In this document: positions 12,721 to 24,337 of the stretch, piece after piece
How positions within the stretch are numbered: the stretch's first letter is position 1
How the letters are laid out: every line of letters begins with the position of its first letter
NCBI RefSeq assembly: GCF_964199755.1
Contig: NC_133901.1
Location: 51,681,324-51,745,323 of the forward strand
DNA from: Larus michahellis
Lineage: Eukaryota > Chordata > Aves > Charadriiformes > Laridae
Reading direction: 5' to 3'
Length of the DNA: 64,000 nucleotides
Made by a program: the position numbers and the translations under genes
Notes under the pieces: model-generated
What the model saw: only the letters and a program-made list of their open reading frames with translations
What the model was told of the DNA's origin: nothing
The model's database searches: none

Positions 12721-15700
12721 CTACCAAATCATTTATAAAAGAGCAAACTGAATACTAAGTAGGTATAACATGCTCACATCCTGCTTTATTAACGAATTTA
12801 ACCTACTAGCATATTACACTTGCGTGATATAAATGGACTGTTGGACAAAGGTGGTTGGTAGGGGGAGACCAGTGCACAGGGAGTGAGGGGTTTCTATTCG
12901 TGGTGATGCAAGCCTCTTGTGATAATCTTACTCTGTTACTAATAGACTCTATAAGGTTAGAGAGCAAAAAGTATGACAAGTTCATTTAATTTCTCTCCTT
13001 TTTCCTCTGGCACATTGCCTGCAGAGTTCTGTCCGATCTTCCTGTATTCTGGCACTTGCTAACTTTTGGGTACCCAGCTTTGCAGCCTTGGCTCAATTCT
13101 TTTACAGCTATTTTTTTCTCTAGGACTTTTCAATTTAAAACAGGCAATCCATGACATTTAAGAGGAATGATTCTACGCGGAGTCAGTCTGGGACTTCTGA
13201 GTGTGGACCGTGTCTGCTGGAGATAAAAGGTTGTCTCAGCTGATAGCGTTAGCAAGCTATTATCCTATTTCTACTCAGCTTTAACAGAGGCATAGGATAT
13301 ATAAACTTTCCCGATGGGTTAGACAGCTAACTGTTTGTTAGCTAGACATTGCTTGGTAGAAATTTGGATTCCTGGATTTTATGTCATGCTCTGAGATTTG
13401 AAGCGTATCTAGAGAAGTGATTTTCAATCTTTTTCAATTAGCAAACAGTAAGAACAAAAAACAATCAGTAGAAGAATAGCTGCCAGTATAGTGCATCTAA
13501 GTCCATAAGCTCATTTTTCCCAGTTACATTAAGAGCAGTTTCCTTAAAAATAAACCAGAGATTTTAAAGACTGCTGGTCTTGATGTTAGAGAAAGGGGCA
13601 TGAAAATAAGGGGCTTTGGATTGATTTGCTTGTTAATGATGATTTGACTTTCATATATGAGTCTGAAAAGTGCATATGTGGAAGCTGCCTTATTAGCTAG
13701 GCGCTATAACTAACCATTGCTGGCGTATTGAGGAGGTGCCAAATGCAGGTCTGTAGTTAAAACTGCATTCTGATGGAAGCTGACATGGAGGAAAAATGCT
13801 TCCTCCTCCTGTGCACAGAAGTACTATATCTGTGTGAAATTTCACACTGTTCAATCTTATATGCTTTGGGTTTTTTGTGTAGGTTTTGTTTGTCTTCCTT
13901 TCGTAAGTGTTCAACAGGGTGTGTTTCAGGCTGAAAGTCATTATGTTTGTAATATTTCATTGTCGGGGTGTTCCTTTAAAACAGAATTATTTGTCTGCTT
14001 TTGAACAGGCACAGGGGCAAAGCCAGGGTAATTCTGATGCAAATAATATGTTTTTAAAGGGAGACAATTTAGAAGTGAAGCCATTTTTGTTATGTTTCAT
14101 AATGGAAAGCTTATCCTATCCTTCAGCACAGCATAGCTCTTGGTGAAACCACAGCCACACATTGCATCAAGACAGTCCCTTACAGTTTTTTTCCCGGGCA
14201 TGGAAGCCACAGGCAGTTTCAGTTTCAGCTGGTCAGTATTTACTTACAAAGCAGCAGAAAGTGAGGCTGCCTGTAGTAAAGATGGATGTTACCTCTGTCC
14301 TGAAACCTGGTGTTCCTGTCAGACTAGTAAAGGGAACTGTGGAGAGCAGCAGAAAAAAGTAAGAATAGAGAAGGTCCTCTGAATGTGCAGGGGAAAGGAG
14401 TGTGTGGAGAAGCCAATAGTGCCTGAGCAGGGGTTGTGGGGTGGAGGATGGTCTCCCCAGTGTGCACCACAAGGAACGTGGGAGGGTTTATACCTGAGAG
14501 GGTAGGGGGCAGAGAACAAGGAAGGGGGATTACAGAGAATCCACGTTTTCCACGAGGGGCAATGCTGAGGGACAACATGTCTGGGGCAGGAGAACTGTCA
14601 AGGCACTGAAAGGGATTTTGAAGGAAAGGGCAGAAGAGGTGGCAGGAGGCAGGGGTTGCAAGAAGCATCCAGGGTTGACAAGGAGGGTTCTCCTGCTACA
14701 GGGACAGAGAACAGTGGAAAAATGTCTTCTCCAAGCAGCTGCCATGGAATGAATTTGCAGGTAGAGTTTTGAACGCGAAATGATCAAACATGCTTTGGAT
14801 GGGCAGCTTCCACCAAAATGTCACACAGCAGAAGGCAGGAAAAAACCCAAGTCTTTGACAAGCTTTGGTACCAGACCAGCTCTGTCAGCCTTGCCAGGAG
14901 TTACAGGGCATTTCCATGTCTTGTGACATTTGAGCTGCTTCCTAAAGCAGTATACCATGGGGTCCCTGCCATGTGGTGAGATGCTCACTTTTCACTAGAA
15001 GTGGTGAATTTCTGACTCTCACAGTAGAAGAGGCACAATTAATAATGTAGCTATAGATGTTTTGAGAACACTAAAATTAGAAGTCAAATATAAGTTCTTT
15101 TGTTTTTATTTTATATACATGTATGATATCTGGTGTTATATACAAATTACATGATTTCCAGCCAATCTTGTGATTTTTGTGTGTACTTTGTTCATGATTT
15201 TCAAGTATGAGGGGCTGGCAATACAGGCTCTAATAAACTTTCTTCGCTTCACAGCAGACAGCTCCTGAATCACATAAGTTAACTGTCCTGAGGATATTCC
15301 CAGCTTTTTTTCTAAAGCAGACAAGAATTTATGTACAGACTATGAATATCTTCATTAACTGCTACTTGTTTAGTGAGCTGATCCTTCCCTTAATATTTTA
15401 AAGTATTTTCCTTTGGATTCAAACATCGTTGTCTCCTCTTACTAGATGATAGTTTTCAGGATAAATTTTTTCCTTTAAAGCATTGGTGCCATGTTTGCTG
15501 TTTTTCCATTTTTGCCACTCCCCAGGTCCTTACAGTTTTTCAGTACTGATTGTGTCCAATAAATTCATCCGCTAGCTCAATTAATACCTTCAGATGTGTA
15601 TTATCTTTCCTTGTCTACACCTCATTAAAGAACATATTTATTTTTAAAGAAGGTTGTCATCATCTCAGAATGTTCAAACTTTTCTTTATTTTTCTTGTCA

Positions 15701-18700
15701 GAATAATTATAAAGAGGATTTCTTCACTTAGTGTTGCATAATCTCTTACAATATCGTTTTCCTCATTAGGAGACAGACTGTGGTGCTCTTTTTAGTTTTA
15801 TCACACAACATTTTCACACTGAGAACTCCCATTGATTATGCAGGATTATTAAAGGAACATAATACTAGTTGGAATGGTAGAAAAAGCTCTTTCATGCAAG
15901 TATTTCTTTTTGCAAGATATATAAGTTCTTGGAAGTTGCAAAAGTTTTGCTATAGTTCAACTATCAGTTATGGAGACTTATGTAGGAATGTCAGGGTGCA
16001 GTTCTCTGGGCTGTATTAAGTGGAATACAAATGAGATGATGATGCTAGCTTCTAAATCTTTCTTCTAAGACTATTTTACCAGGATGAATTTTGAAAACCC
16101 ATTTTGCTTTCTTCTGGTCCATCTGTCTGTTGATTCCTCCCCTGTCTTTCACCTCTGACAGCAGATGTACATTAGTAATTTCCTTTGATTCTAGTCACTT
16201 TAACATCCAGGATCTCATCTATTAATCCACTGTTTGATTCTTATAATCTAAGCTTTGGCAGAGAAAGATAATTCTGATGGACAAAAGATTTCAGAATTTT
16301 GGAATCCGTTTCTGTTCGGATTTCGAGCACAAGCCTATCCCTGCGTCACATCCCGGGCCAGTCTGTCTCGCAGGCGGCGGACCCTGGAAACCCAGGGTCT
16401 CCGACTGCAGGATAGTTGCCAGGCAGTTTTACTGCAGTGCTGTGGAAATTGAATTGCTTTTACAGACTGTTTGGATTTCAACAAATTGACTTTCACTTAT
16501 GGAAAATGCCCTGTTGGAGGATTTTCAGCCTATTCTATTAATACTGCAAGGGAAAAACATAAACTGAAACAAAAGGAAATGTTTTAACTCTGACGAGCAA
16601 AAGCTCCATGAAAGCATTTGATTTCATGACAGCACTTCTGCACAGGCTTTCCTTAAGATACATAAGCACAAGCAAAAAAATGTGGCCCACTGGCTTCCAT
16701 GAGCTGTTGTGAAAATATTTTTAAATGAATAAAAATTGTAGAAGCAAAATTGATTTAGCCTGGCCTGACTCCTTGCTACATTTTTGCTCCGCCTCTGTGA
16801 CCTTAAACTGCATCTGACTTCCTGGAGAATTAATGCTTGACTGAGGAAAAATTGAGTGAATACCTCAGTATTTGGTATGTTTATAGCATACCTTAATACA
16901 ATGCCTAGCTCTTTGTTAGGCGGACGATGAATAGCTTGGAGAATGGGTTATTAATGATTTTGCATTTGGTTTTGCCCCCCGATTGACCAAGACAGATAGA
17001 GATTAAAAGCAAGCAAGCTATAATAAAACATCAGGCTAACAGAATTCCTCTTGTGAAACTGAACCCAGGGTAGCAGAGAAGTGGAGGGTAAGACCCGAGA
17101 CCTGTCAGCCACCTTCCCTTTACTGAGACCTTCCACACAGTCCCCACAGCTCTCTGATGGAGCATCAGGGCTGATTGTGGAACACTTTAAATCCTCTGAG
17201 AGGCACGCTGAGCAGGTGTTGCCCGTCCCCAGTTGGGGCTATGAGGAAACAGGCGTAGAGGGAAAGGGGACTCTGGGTTACCCCACCTCTTTCTGATGTT
17301 GCGGCTACCCAACAGCCTTTTGATTTTTTTGAACTACCTGGGGACACCTGATGTGTTATGGATCATTGGGAGTCAATTGAGTGAGATCGATAGACGAGGG
17401 AGTCCTGCTGGCAATGAATAGGAGAGGGGTGGTGGCAGGTGGGGTCTCAGACGCTGAATTGCAAGCATGCGCAGTGCCTTCTATCACCAGCATGGTGGTT
17501 GTTAGCAGTCATAGTGGTGTTTACATGGTGCCTGAAGGGTGCTAGGTGCAAGAAACGTAACATCCTGGAGACCTCAAGGGGAATTCACTGGAGAGAGAAG
17601 CACTGAGGAAGAGAGAGAGAGAAGAGGAGAGGGAAAGAGAAACAAGCCAGAAGCCACAAAAATGACATACCAAAAAAAAATTGTTTTTATTTCTCATGTG
17701 CACAAAAAGAGAAAAGAAAAGAGTCAAACAGAACTGAAGCGATGAGGAAAAGCCAAGAGTGGCCGCAGCAGCCTAGAATGGATGTGACCCTGCACCTGGC
17801 ACTGGCCCCCTCCCCTCCACGGTCTCATGTCTAGCTTAGCCTGGAGAGCATTGGCAGAGCAGCTTACGGTTGGATTTGTCGTCAGTTCTGTAACTGTCAT
17901 TGTTTGGTCCCTCCTTCCTGCTTTGCAAGTTTGCCACCGTCCTGGGCCCAGCCAAGGAGCACATTGTGGTGTTTGTGGGGTCCCTCAGAAGCCCTCGTTC
18001 TGTCAGTGCCAAAGGGGGCAGCTATGATTCTTATTTCTTTTCCCAGAGGGGTGCTTTTCCTTAGGGACAAAAGGCTGGGGATTTTCCAACAGTTCAGCAA
18101 ACCAAAAATTCCTTTAGGAAAATGTTTATGTGCATATATGATTATATACTCAAGAGGAGAAAGAGGTGCAGGTTTTTTTTGTTTTCCTTTTGTTGTTTAA
18201 CATCCTCATGTTCATGTTGTGATTAATTCTGAAGTCTTACTCTGAATTTGAATCATCGCTACCGATGGGTCAGAAAGCATGCAGACTTCTCCCTGTTTCC
18301 ACAGCAGGGCTCATTGCCACCAACCCTCCCCAACAGATTTACAGGTCACAAGGGTGCCAGCTTTAATGCATCCACCCCGCGCAAACTTCCCTCCTCCTTG
18401 CCCCACATCCCATTGGGCCAAAAGGACGTGGGAGCTTCAGAGAACAGACCTTGAAAGTGCTGCCTGGTTTTAAATGCCATGGTCCCAGTTGCTGCCAGCG
18501 AAGCATGGCATTTGAAAACTCATGAGATTCTTCCCCCACAAAAAAAATGGTGAGAGAAGGAGATCCAGTCACACAACATTTCTGCTTGGTCCGTTAGATA
18601 AAGCAAATGTAGCAGCAGATCTAAGAATGACAGGAGAAGAAAAAAGTGAAAGGAGAGCTAAGGAAGAAAAATAAAGAAACAAAGAATGATTTGTGAGAAA

Positions 18701-18749
18701 AAGGAAGAGAGAAATGTAATGGAAACATTCATTATTATTCAGAATAATA
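12721..18749. other. non-coding flank
   Basis: No gene was recognised. A local CpG-containing patch with two small hairpins lies at 16300-16410. A C/T-rich open frame on the minus strand at 14324-14787 appears compositional rather than coding. A GA tract is at 17590. Confidence 0.6.
17590..17645. repeat. GA-rich purine tract
   Basis: GAGGAAGAGAGAGAGAGAAG and following purines run about 50 bp almost without pyrimidines. This is simple sequence. Confidence 0.8.
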
Positions 18750-18975
18750 CTTAACACTTTGATAGAATTTTCTTTCCAGGATCTCAAAGCACTGAGCCGA
18801 TGCTAATTAATTCAGCTGCGCAATCCCCCTGTGAACTAGGAACTATTGTTACCCCATTTTACAGAAGATTGGAATTGAGGCATAGGGGGTAAATTGGACT
18901 TGACAAAGGTTCTCTAGAGCCAAAGGAGAATTGGGGAGTTTGAGTTCCCAGATACCTGCTCTCATATCAGTAACG
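18750..18975 (+). mobile_element. ancient L3/CR1-like or MIR-like relic
   Basis: GGATCTCAAAGCAC, CCCCTGTGAACTAGG, ACCCCATTTTACAGA and a decayed GAGGCATAGGGGG follow in the order seen in the widespread amniote L3/CR1-derived repeat, which carries ATTTTACAGATGRGGAAACTGAGGC. Divergence is high. Family assignment is from memory. Confidence 0.6.
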
Positions 18976-19849
18976 CTGTTCCCTCTCTGGATAGAAGAGT
19001 GCATTGGGAATAAAGAAGAATAAAGGAGAGATAGAAATGGAATGGAAAGAGGGTGTGAGAAAGAAATGAGAGAAAGGGAAGAGACAGCAGAATGGTGGAG
19101 AGAGATGCAAGTCATAGACTTCACTGGATTTTGCATAGTGATTTCTTCCTCCAATTCTTTTTCATTTTTTCCTGTAAAACTTTTTAAAGAAAAATGAAAA
19201 AATAATAATCCACCTGTAACAAAGCAACTGTTGGCCTGTTGGGGAAGGGGCCCTTCCAAGGTTTGGCTGTTCCCTCAGGTTCTAGATTTGTGCTGTGCTT
19301 TATTGAACACATCGTTTTGTTTTCAGTGAGCACAACGAGACTTGCACAGTACAGACAGTGTGTTCCTTATCTACAGGATGAGACGAGGCTGTTTTAATAA
19401 CTACCATGATGAAGATGGAGATGAACTTATATACAAGAGGAATTGCCTTCACATTACACACATTATCTTCCTACAAAGCAGCAATTGTTTTTGCAAATAA
19501 CATAATATTAAATAATTGGTAGAATTTTTGCGTTTCCTGCATAGTCCAGTCTAATGGAATCTATATGAATATTGATGGTTTTCTTCTGCGTAATATCACC
19601 ACATAAATCCCCATGTCAGCTACTAGACTTTAGCTATAATACTGCTTTACAATGCATCCACCGACTGTAAATCAAAACAACCAACACAAGAAACTCTTTG
19701 GCAAATGTAATTCAGTACATTCGCATGGGGGTCTACAGATGGTGGTGGAAGAGGATTAGACTGCCCAGTCCTTTGCATAATTCTGCTTTCCTTTTAATTT
19801 TCCTGGTTGAACTACATGCTGTACTTATGAACTTTCCAGACCAATCCAA

Positions 19850-19925
19850 TGCCTGGTGGAAATCCTCTTTTATCAGTGGAGTTACACCAACAATGGATTT
19901 GTCCCTCCGAGGGTCAAATCAAGCC
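19850..19925. repeat. end fragment of a palindromic sauropsid repeat
   Basis: ATCAGTGGAGTTACACCAAC followed by AATGGATTTG resembles the CAGTGGAGTTACACCAGNGATGAATTTGGC end of the same class of repeats. Assignment is by memory only. Confidence 0.4.
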
Positions 19926-20329
19926 AGCCATGAGTGAGCCAACCAAATCCTGCTTTCATACCCTAGCTCATGTCTCAAGTTTAGTGAAACACCATTATAA
20001 AACTAAGCATTTCTGAGCTGCTAGCTTCTCTTGAGGTGGCCCCTGGGCTGCAGGTTGCCAAGTGTGAGGCGTGACAGTCTCCTTTTCTCTAGCCTCCTCG
20101 GGAGGTTCCCCTTGCTGGTCCTGGGATTTACCGCCTCCGCCCCGACCACCTGCTGAGTGAAACTGGGTGGTGCATAAATAGAGCAAAGGCTGGACCGGGA
20201 GACTAAAAGGGAGACTACTAAGAGGGTCCAGCATCTATCCAGTGTCCATGGAGGAAAACTGAAGGAGTGGTGAAAGTAAATTTTTAGAAATTACTCTGAA
20301 TTTTCTTCTCATATAGAATAAAATGAGAT

Positions 20330-20400
20330 AACGGGCCAAATTCTGGTCTCGGTGACAGTGTAACAACTCTGGTATTTGCAGCAGGTTACTCAGAGGTAAG
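20330..20400. repeat. end fragment of a palindromic sauropsid repeat
   Basis: GGGCCAAATTCTGGTCTCGG, then TGACAGTGTAACAACTCTGG resemble the GGGCCAAATTCTGCTCTCAGTTACAC terminus of the palindromic element. Its interior is lost. Confidence 0.45.
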
Positions 20401-21059
20401 ACATGCGGAATAACACTTTTAATAGATCAGGAGTAACCTCTTTGATTTTATTCTGTACAGGAACAGATTTTAGCTCTATATCTTCTATGTAAAGATCCCC
20501 CCCCCTCCCAATACCCTTATCATTTGGGCATCCCATTAAAGAAGACACAGACCTATAATCAGCTAGAGCCATGCAAGGGCTAAAAGTGTTAGGTGAAAGG
20601 GGCCTTTGGGATCAACACAGCTGTTTACTGATGATGGATTTCATACATACAAGTTAAAATTGTAGACAGAATACCGAGTCCACAACCACATCTCCTCTGA
20701 GGCTGGGGGCTCTGGACTTTATACATAATGTTGGCTGTACAGATTGCTCCGCTGTTCACTTTTATGCCCTTCGGGGGTTTGACTCTCAATCCTGTCTTTG
20801 TCCATGGACAGTAGCCCACGAGTTTTATCTGAAACCTCTCTAAAACAACAAGGATCTATTTTGGCAGACTTGATGCCCTGGGGACAGGCTATAGCTGCCT
20901 TCATGTTTTCTTTGAGTATTTTTTAGGAAGTGTCAGTGCAAGGAACAGTTTATGAGTTTGCTGACGATACAGGAGTAATAAGCATTTCTATTGACAGTTA
21001 GCCTTTTGCAGAACAGTGTTTGCCAGTCACTTGGGAACCAAAAAGAGTAGAGAATCATC

Positions 21060-21430
21060 AGGTGAGCATTTGGGATAAGGGGTGAATATTAGGGTGCACA
21101 ATATAGGATTGAAGATGAAAAGATGGGGCTTTATGTTGGGACTGGCTGGTAGGATGCAGGCGTAAGGATTTGAATAGAGGCCTATAAATTAGTAGGTGTA
21201 TGAGCAGATGGACTGGGGATCAAAGGGGGCCCATATAGCAAGGCTGTAGTGGTTAGGAAATTGGGTGTTGGGGACAGATAATGAGGCTGTTGTCACCGGC
21301 TGTGGGGATCTGGAGAATGGGTGTTGGACATATCTAAAATTGCGAAAGTTGGGATGTGGGTGAACTGAAGTCGTCATGGGTAGAGGGGTTAAGGTAAAAG
21401 GAGCGGCGGCTAAGGGCTAGGGAACCAAGC
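21060..21430. repeat. G-rich, C-poor strand-asymmetric tract
   Basis: Variants of GGGATTTGGG, GGGTGTTGG, GGTTAGG and GGATGTGGG repeat through about 370 bp with very few C residues. No unit is sharp. It lies just beyond the likely PAX2 3'UTR, or inside a longer form of it. Confidence 0.4.
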
Positions 21431-21844
21431 AATAATCCCAGCCAATCCTGAATTTGTCCATCTCAGTCTCAGCTGTCCGGAGGGCAATCAGATGGGCCCA
21501 CATGAAGCCCCACACTTTCCTTTCCACCACGCAGCGCAGTTAGAGCGCAGCTGGGCTTGTTTTCTTTGTTTGCCAACCAGTGACATGGAAAACGTTTGTT
21601 GACTCAGTGCTTTTTTGTCGACTGATGTGTTTGGTAACTTTGTCAGATGTGACTTGTCCACACTGCTCCCCAGAGACAGGATTTGGGAAAGGGGGAGGAG
21701 GAGGAGGCGACAGGGGTGGAGCTGGCATCCAATCCTCTCCAATACCACCATCCCATTGTAGTGCAAAACAGAAAGGAAACAAAACCCTAGAGTGAAAGAG
21801 GAGCATCAAACGTCAGAGGAACTCGTCTGCCATTCAGGTGGCGG

Positions 21845-22836
21845 GGAGGGATGGGACTTGGAGTTTTATTTTTGTAGGGTTTTTTAATTATTATTTTGGT
21901 TTTTTTGTTGTTTTTGTTTGCTTGGGTTTTTTAGAAAATTGGGGATTTGTTCTTTTTTTTTTTCCTTTTTACAGACCTTCATGACAAAGCATAAAAACAC
22001 AGTTATATTTATATATCTATTTATATATTTCTTCATTTCGTCGGTTGGTTTGTAAATGTTGCTCCTTCCTCCTGTCTGAGCTGATTGTGTGTCACAGAAA
22101 TTGTGGGTGTATGTGTGAGGTGCCTCCCAACTCTGGCCTGCAAAGTCACCACGCGTAGGGGTGCAACCAACTATGGGGGAAGCCACGCTGGAGAGTGGGG
22201 ATGAGGTGCACAGAGAACCCCTTGTGGGGTGCAGATAGCTACTTGGTCCTTTTCTCCATTGACAGATGGGCCAGGTCTCTGTACTGCCATCTCTGCTCTA
22301 GCCAGGCTGTTCCCTCTGTCCTGGCAAACAGGGTGAGCGTCACAGGTGTTACCCATGTTGAAGAGTCCACCACAGAAGAACATATCTTTGGGGAACAGTG
22401 TTTCATGAGCGTTGGTTCTCCCCTGCTTCCCCTGGCCCTTACCGCTCCCAGAAGAAGGGGGTCCTGTAAGGCAATGGTTGCCAGCTGCATTGCTTCCCAG
22501 TCCCCCCGAAGTCCTGGAAGCCAAGGGGACTTCTCGTGGCTGAGCTTTGCCCAGGCGCGGTGGAGGGCTCCCACAGGAGAGGCCAGTTGGCCACAGGCTC
22601 TTCCCGGTGTGGGGGGAGCGGTGGGGGCGGAGGACAGGGGGAGGGCAGGGGGGGTCTCAGTCTCGAGTGGTGAGCGCTTGGTCCGGTGCCTTCGTGGCGA
22701 AGAGGAAGGAACTGGACTGTGGGGAAGAACGGAGAAGGTCTCTTCACCCTTCCCAGGGATGGAGGGAGGTGATCAGACAGGTACAATGTGGAGGCCTAAG
22801 CTGTCGCCCTGCAGTTTCATGTGGTTTCCATGGTAA
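21845..22836 (-). other. PAX2: PAX2 3' untranslated region (probable)
   Basis: This follows the TAG stop on the minus strand. The first 400 nt are C-rich in the mRNA sense. The next several hundred are A/T-rich, with runs of A and AATAATAATT-like sequence, ending near a TTTATT (AATAAA on the minus strand) at 21865-21870. The length of about 1 kb is an inference. Another AATAAA equivalent at 20447-20452 would give a 2.4-kb 3'UTR, and alternative ends are common in PAX genes. A plus-strand open frame across 22195-22836 is treated as antisense shadow. Confidence 0.55.
21865..21870 (-). terminator. candidate PAX2 polyadenylation signal
   Basis: Plus-strand TTTATT here reads AATAAA on the PAX2 strand, about 970 nt beyond the stop codon. 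A moderately T/G-bearing stretch follows 40-60 nt downstream. A second candidate lies at 20447-20452. Which is used cannot be decided from sequence. Confidence 0.4.
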
Positions 22837-22913
22837 CTAGTGGCGGTCATAGGCAGCGGCAGCAGTGGGAGGTGCGGAGCCCCGGGATGTGGCACTATAA
22901 TAATAAGGGGAAC
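22837..22913 (-). CDS. PAX2: PAX2 terminal coding exon and stop
   Basis: These 77 coding nucleotides follow a TTTCAG acceptor. The first two bases complete a Ser codon, then the frame reads SPYYYSATSRGSAPPTAAAA and ends YDRH with a TAG stop at 22839-22837. The SSPYYYSA...YDRH ending is the conserved C-terminus of PAX2 and PAX5. The preceding exons decide for PAX2. A human-type Ala-rich run is partly replaced by PPT. The exon continues into the 3'UTR. A very long pyrimidine-rich tract lies upstream in the intron. Confidence 0.95.
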
Positions 22914-24250
22914 CTGAAAGTTAACACAGGAGAAGAATGGACTGGTTGAAAGGACAAACAGTAAAAAAAAATAAAATAAAATAAAAAATAAAACAATCAA
23001 ACGAAGAAAAGAAACAAAGGAGAACTGAAAAGGAAAGGAAGAAAGAAAAGGAAAGGAACCAAAAGAACAAACTTGGGGACTCAGCTCTTGATGGGATTAG
23101 GGAAAGGCAATTAGTGGAAGCCAACCAAGAGCCACATTTCAGTGGAGAGATACTATTGTGCCTCTGGCTCTGAAGCCCCTTTCCGGGAAGGAGATCCTTT
23201 TGCTCCTTCTGACCATCAATAAGTCGCCGAGAGGGAAGCCCATGAGCATTGCAGCACAAATCCGCCATGCCTGATCTGCGGCCACAAGGAAAGCATCAGG
23301 GACAGATGTTCTGAGCATACCTGACAAAGTACAGCAGGTCACTTTTAAAACCAGGAGGGGAGAAAAGAAACAAAATTACAATGTTTTATTGTTTGGGATT
23401 TTGGTCACAGTTGGCATGAAAGCTCTCTAGATGGTTATTGAATGTGTGTTAAATAGTGATTGATTATTAAGATCACATTTACTGAGGTTTAACAACACTG
23501 GAATAAAATGTGCATCTATTACCCAGTTGTTAAACCTCAGTAAATACGTAGCTAATAATCACAGCTGATTTATTTTACATATAATAAATCTCTTCCTATT
23601 CCCTTGCAAAGAAATGTTGTGTTAGAATATATGGTCTTATGGGAGGTTTTTTCCCCTCTGAAAAAAACCTGACTATTTATGTGCATATTAGAGTCACTGG
23701 AGATGGATATATCCCTGCAAGAAAACTCTGCTGGCTATTGTAAACCTAGTGGTGCAGCCTGTCTCCTGCTCTGGCCACTGTTCCAATGGGTCCGATAGGA
23801 AGAACTTCTATTGGATTTCCAGATCCTCAGGAACTGACTGTGGGTTTAGCTTGGGAGAGGAGTGAAGCCTCATCTGGATTTTTTAATCAGACCTTGAATG
23901 GATGCTGCTTGCAGCCTAAGAGAGTATCAGAACCTGAATTTAACTTCTGATTTCATCTGGAATAAAATGTGGTTGCAGGCCATGGAGAGGACAGAGCTGA
24001 ACTGGAATTCTGATCCATCTCACACGGATCACACAAGAGGAATCGGTTTCAGAACAGTTACAAAAAACGTGTGAGGTATATATCCACCTAGACACTGGAC
24101 TGAAGAGTTAGGAAAAAGGCCTTTCACCTGGCCAAATACTTGAAAGCCCTCTTCAGAAACAAACAAAAAAAACAACAAAAGAAAAGAAAACAAAGAGACA
24201 AACAGAAGGAGCGCGAGGCTGGGGGTGTGCTGTGGGAAAGAGGTACTCAC
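22914..24250 (-). other. PAX2 last intron
   Basis: This 1.34-kb intron lies between the 87-nt exon and the terminal exon. About 22925-23070 is purine-rich on the plus strand, so the transcript carries a long polypyrimidine region ahead of the last acceptor. 23462-23560 forms a strong hairpin, listed separately. No further exon was recognised. Confidence 0.85.
23462..23560. repeat. 99-nt inverted repeat / hairpin
   Basis: The left arm ATTTACTGAGGTTTAACAAC (23477-23496) and right arm (23526-23545) are exact reverse complements over 20 nt, with a 29-nt loop. Beyond a symmetric 7-nt mismatch on each side the arms pair again over 8 nt (GATTATTA at 23462-23469 with TAATAATC at 23553-23560). It could be a structured intronic RNA or an old palindromic transposon; the sequence alone does not decide. 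Confidence 0.9.
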
Positions 24251-24337
24251 TTAGTAATGCAGGGTTGCTGAACCGCCAGGCCTCGTTGTAGGTCGTGTAC
24301 TGAGGGTGGCTGTAGGGGTTCCCTGAGAACTCGCTCC
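24251..24337 (-). CDS. PAX2: PAX2 exon: C-terminal GSEFSGN segment (human exon 11 equivalent), dual-frame
   Basis: This 87-nt exon runs from a TTCCAG acceptor to a CTAA|GTGAGT donor, phase 1 in and phase 1 out. In the main frame it encodes [14 protein letters not shown], then [15 protein letters not shown], part of the PAX2 C-terminal regulatory region. The remembered human form has TAY where this has TTY. The +1 frame is also open across the exon ([20 protein letters not shown]...) and ends in a TAA made of the exon's last three bases. In humans that frame is used when the 83-nt alternative exon is included. Confidence 0.95.
   Translation of the reverse strand, partial: GASSQGTPTATLSTRPTTRPGGSATLHY

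Larger units (their letters stand above)
18976..21059. other. non-coding flank or distal 3'UTR
   Basis: This contains repeat-end relics at 19850 and 20330 and an alternative AATAAA (minus strand) at 20447-20452. If that distal signal is used, the part above it would be PAX2 3'UTR. No other gene was recognised. Confidence 0.5.

Noticed and set aside
22195..22836. 213-codon plus-strand open frame
   Set aside because: It lies exactly antisense to the PAX2 3'UTR, is driven by G-rich composition, and resembles no protein family.
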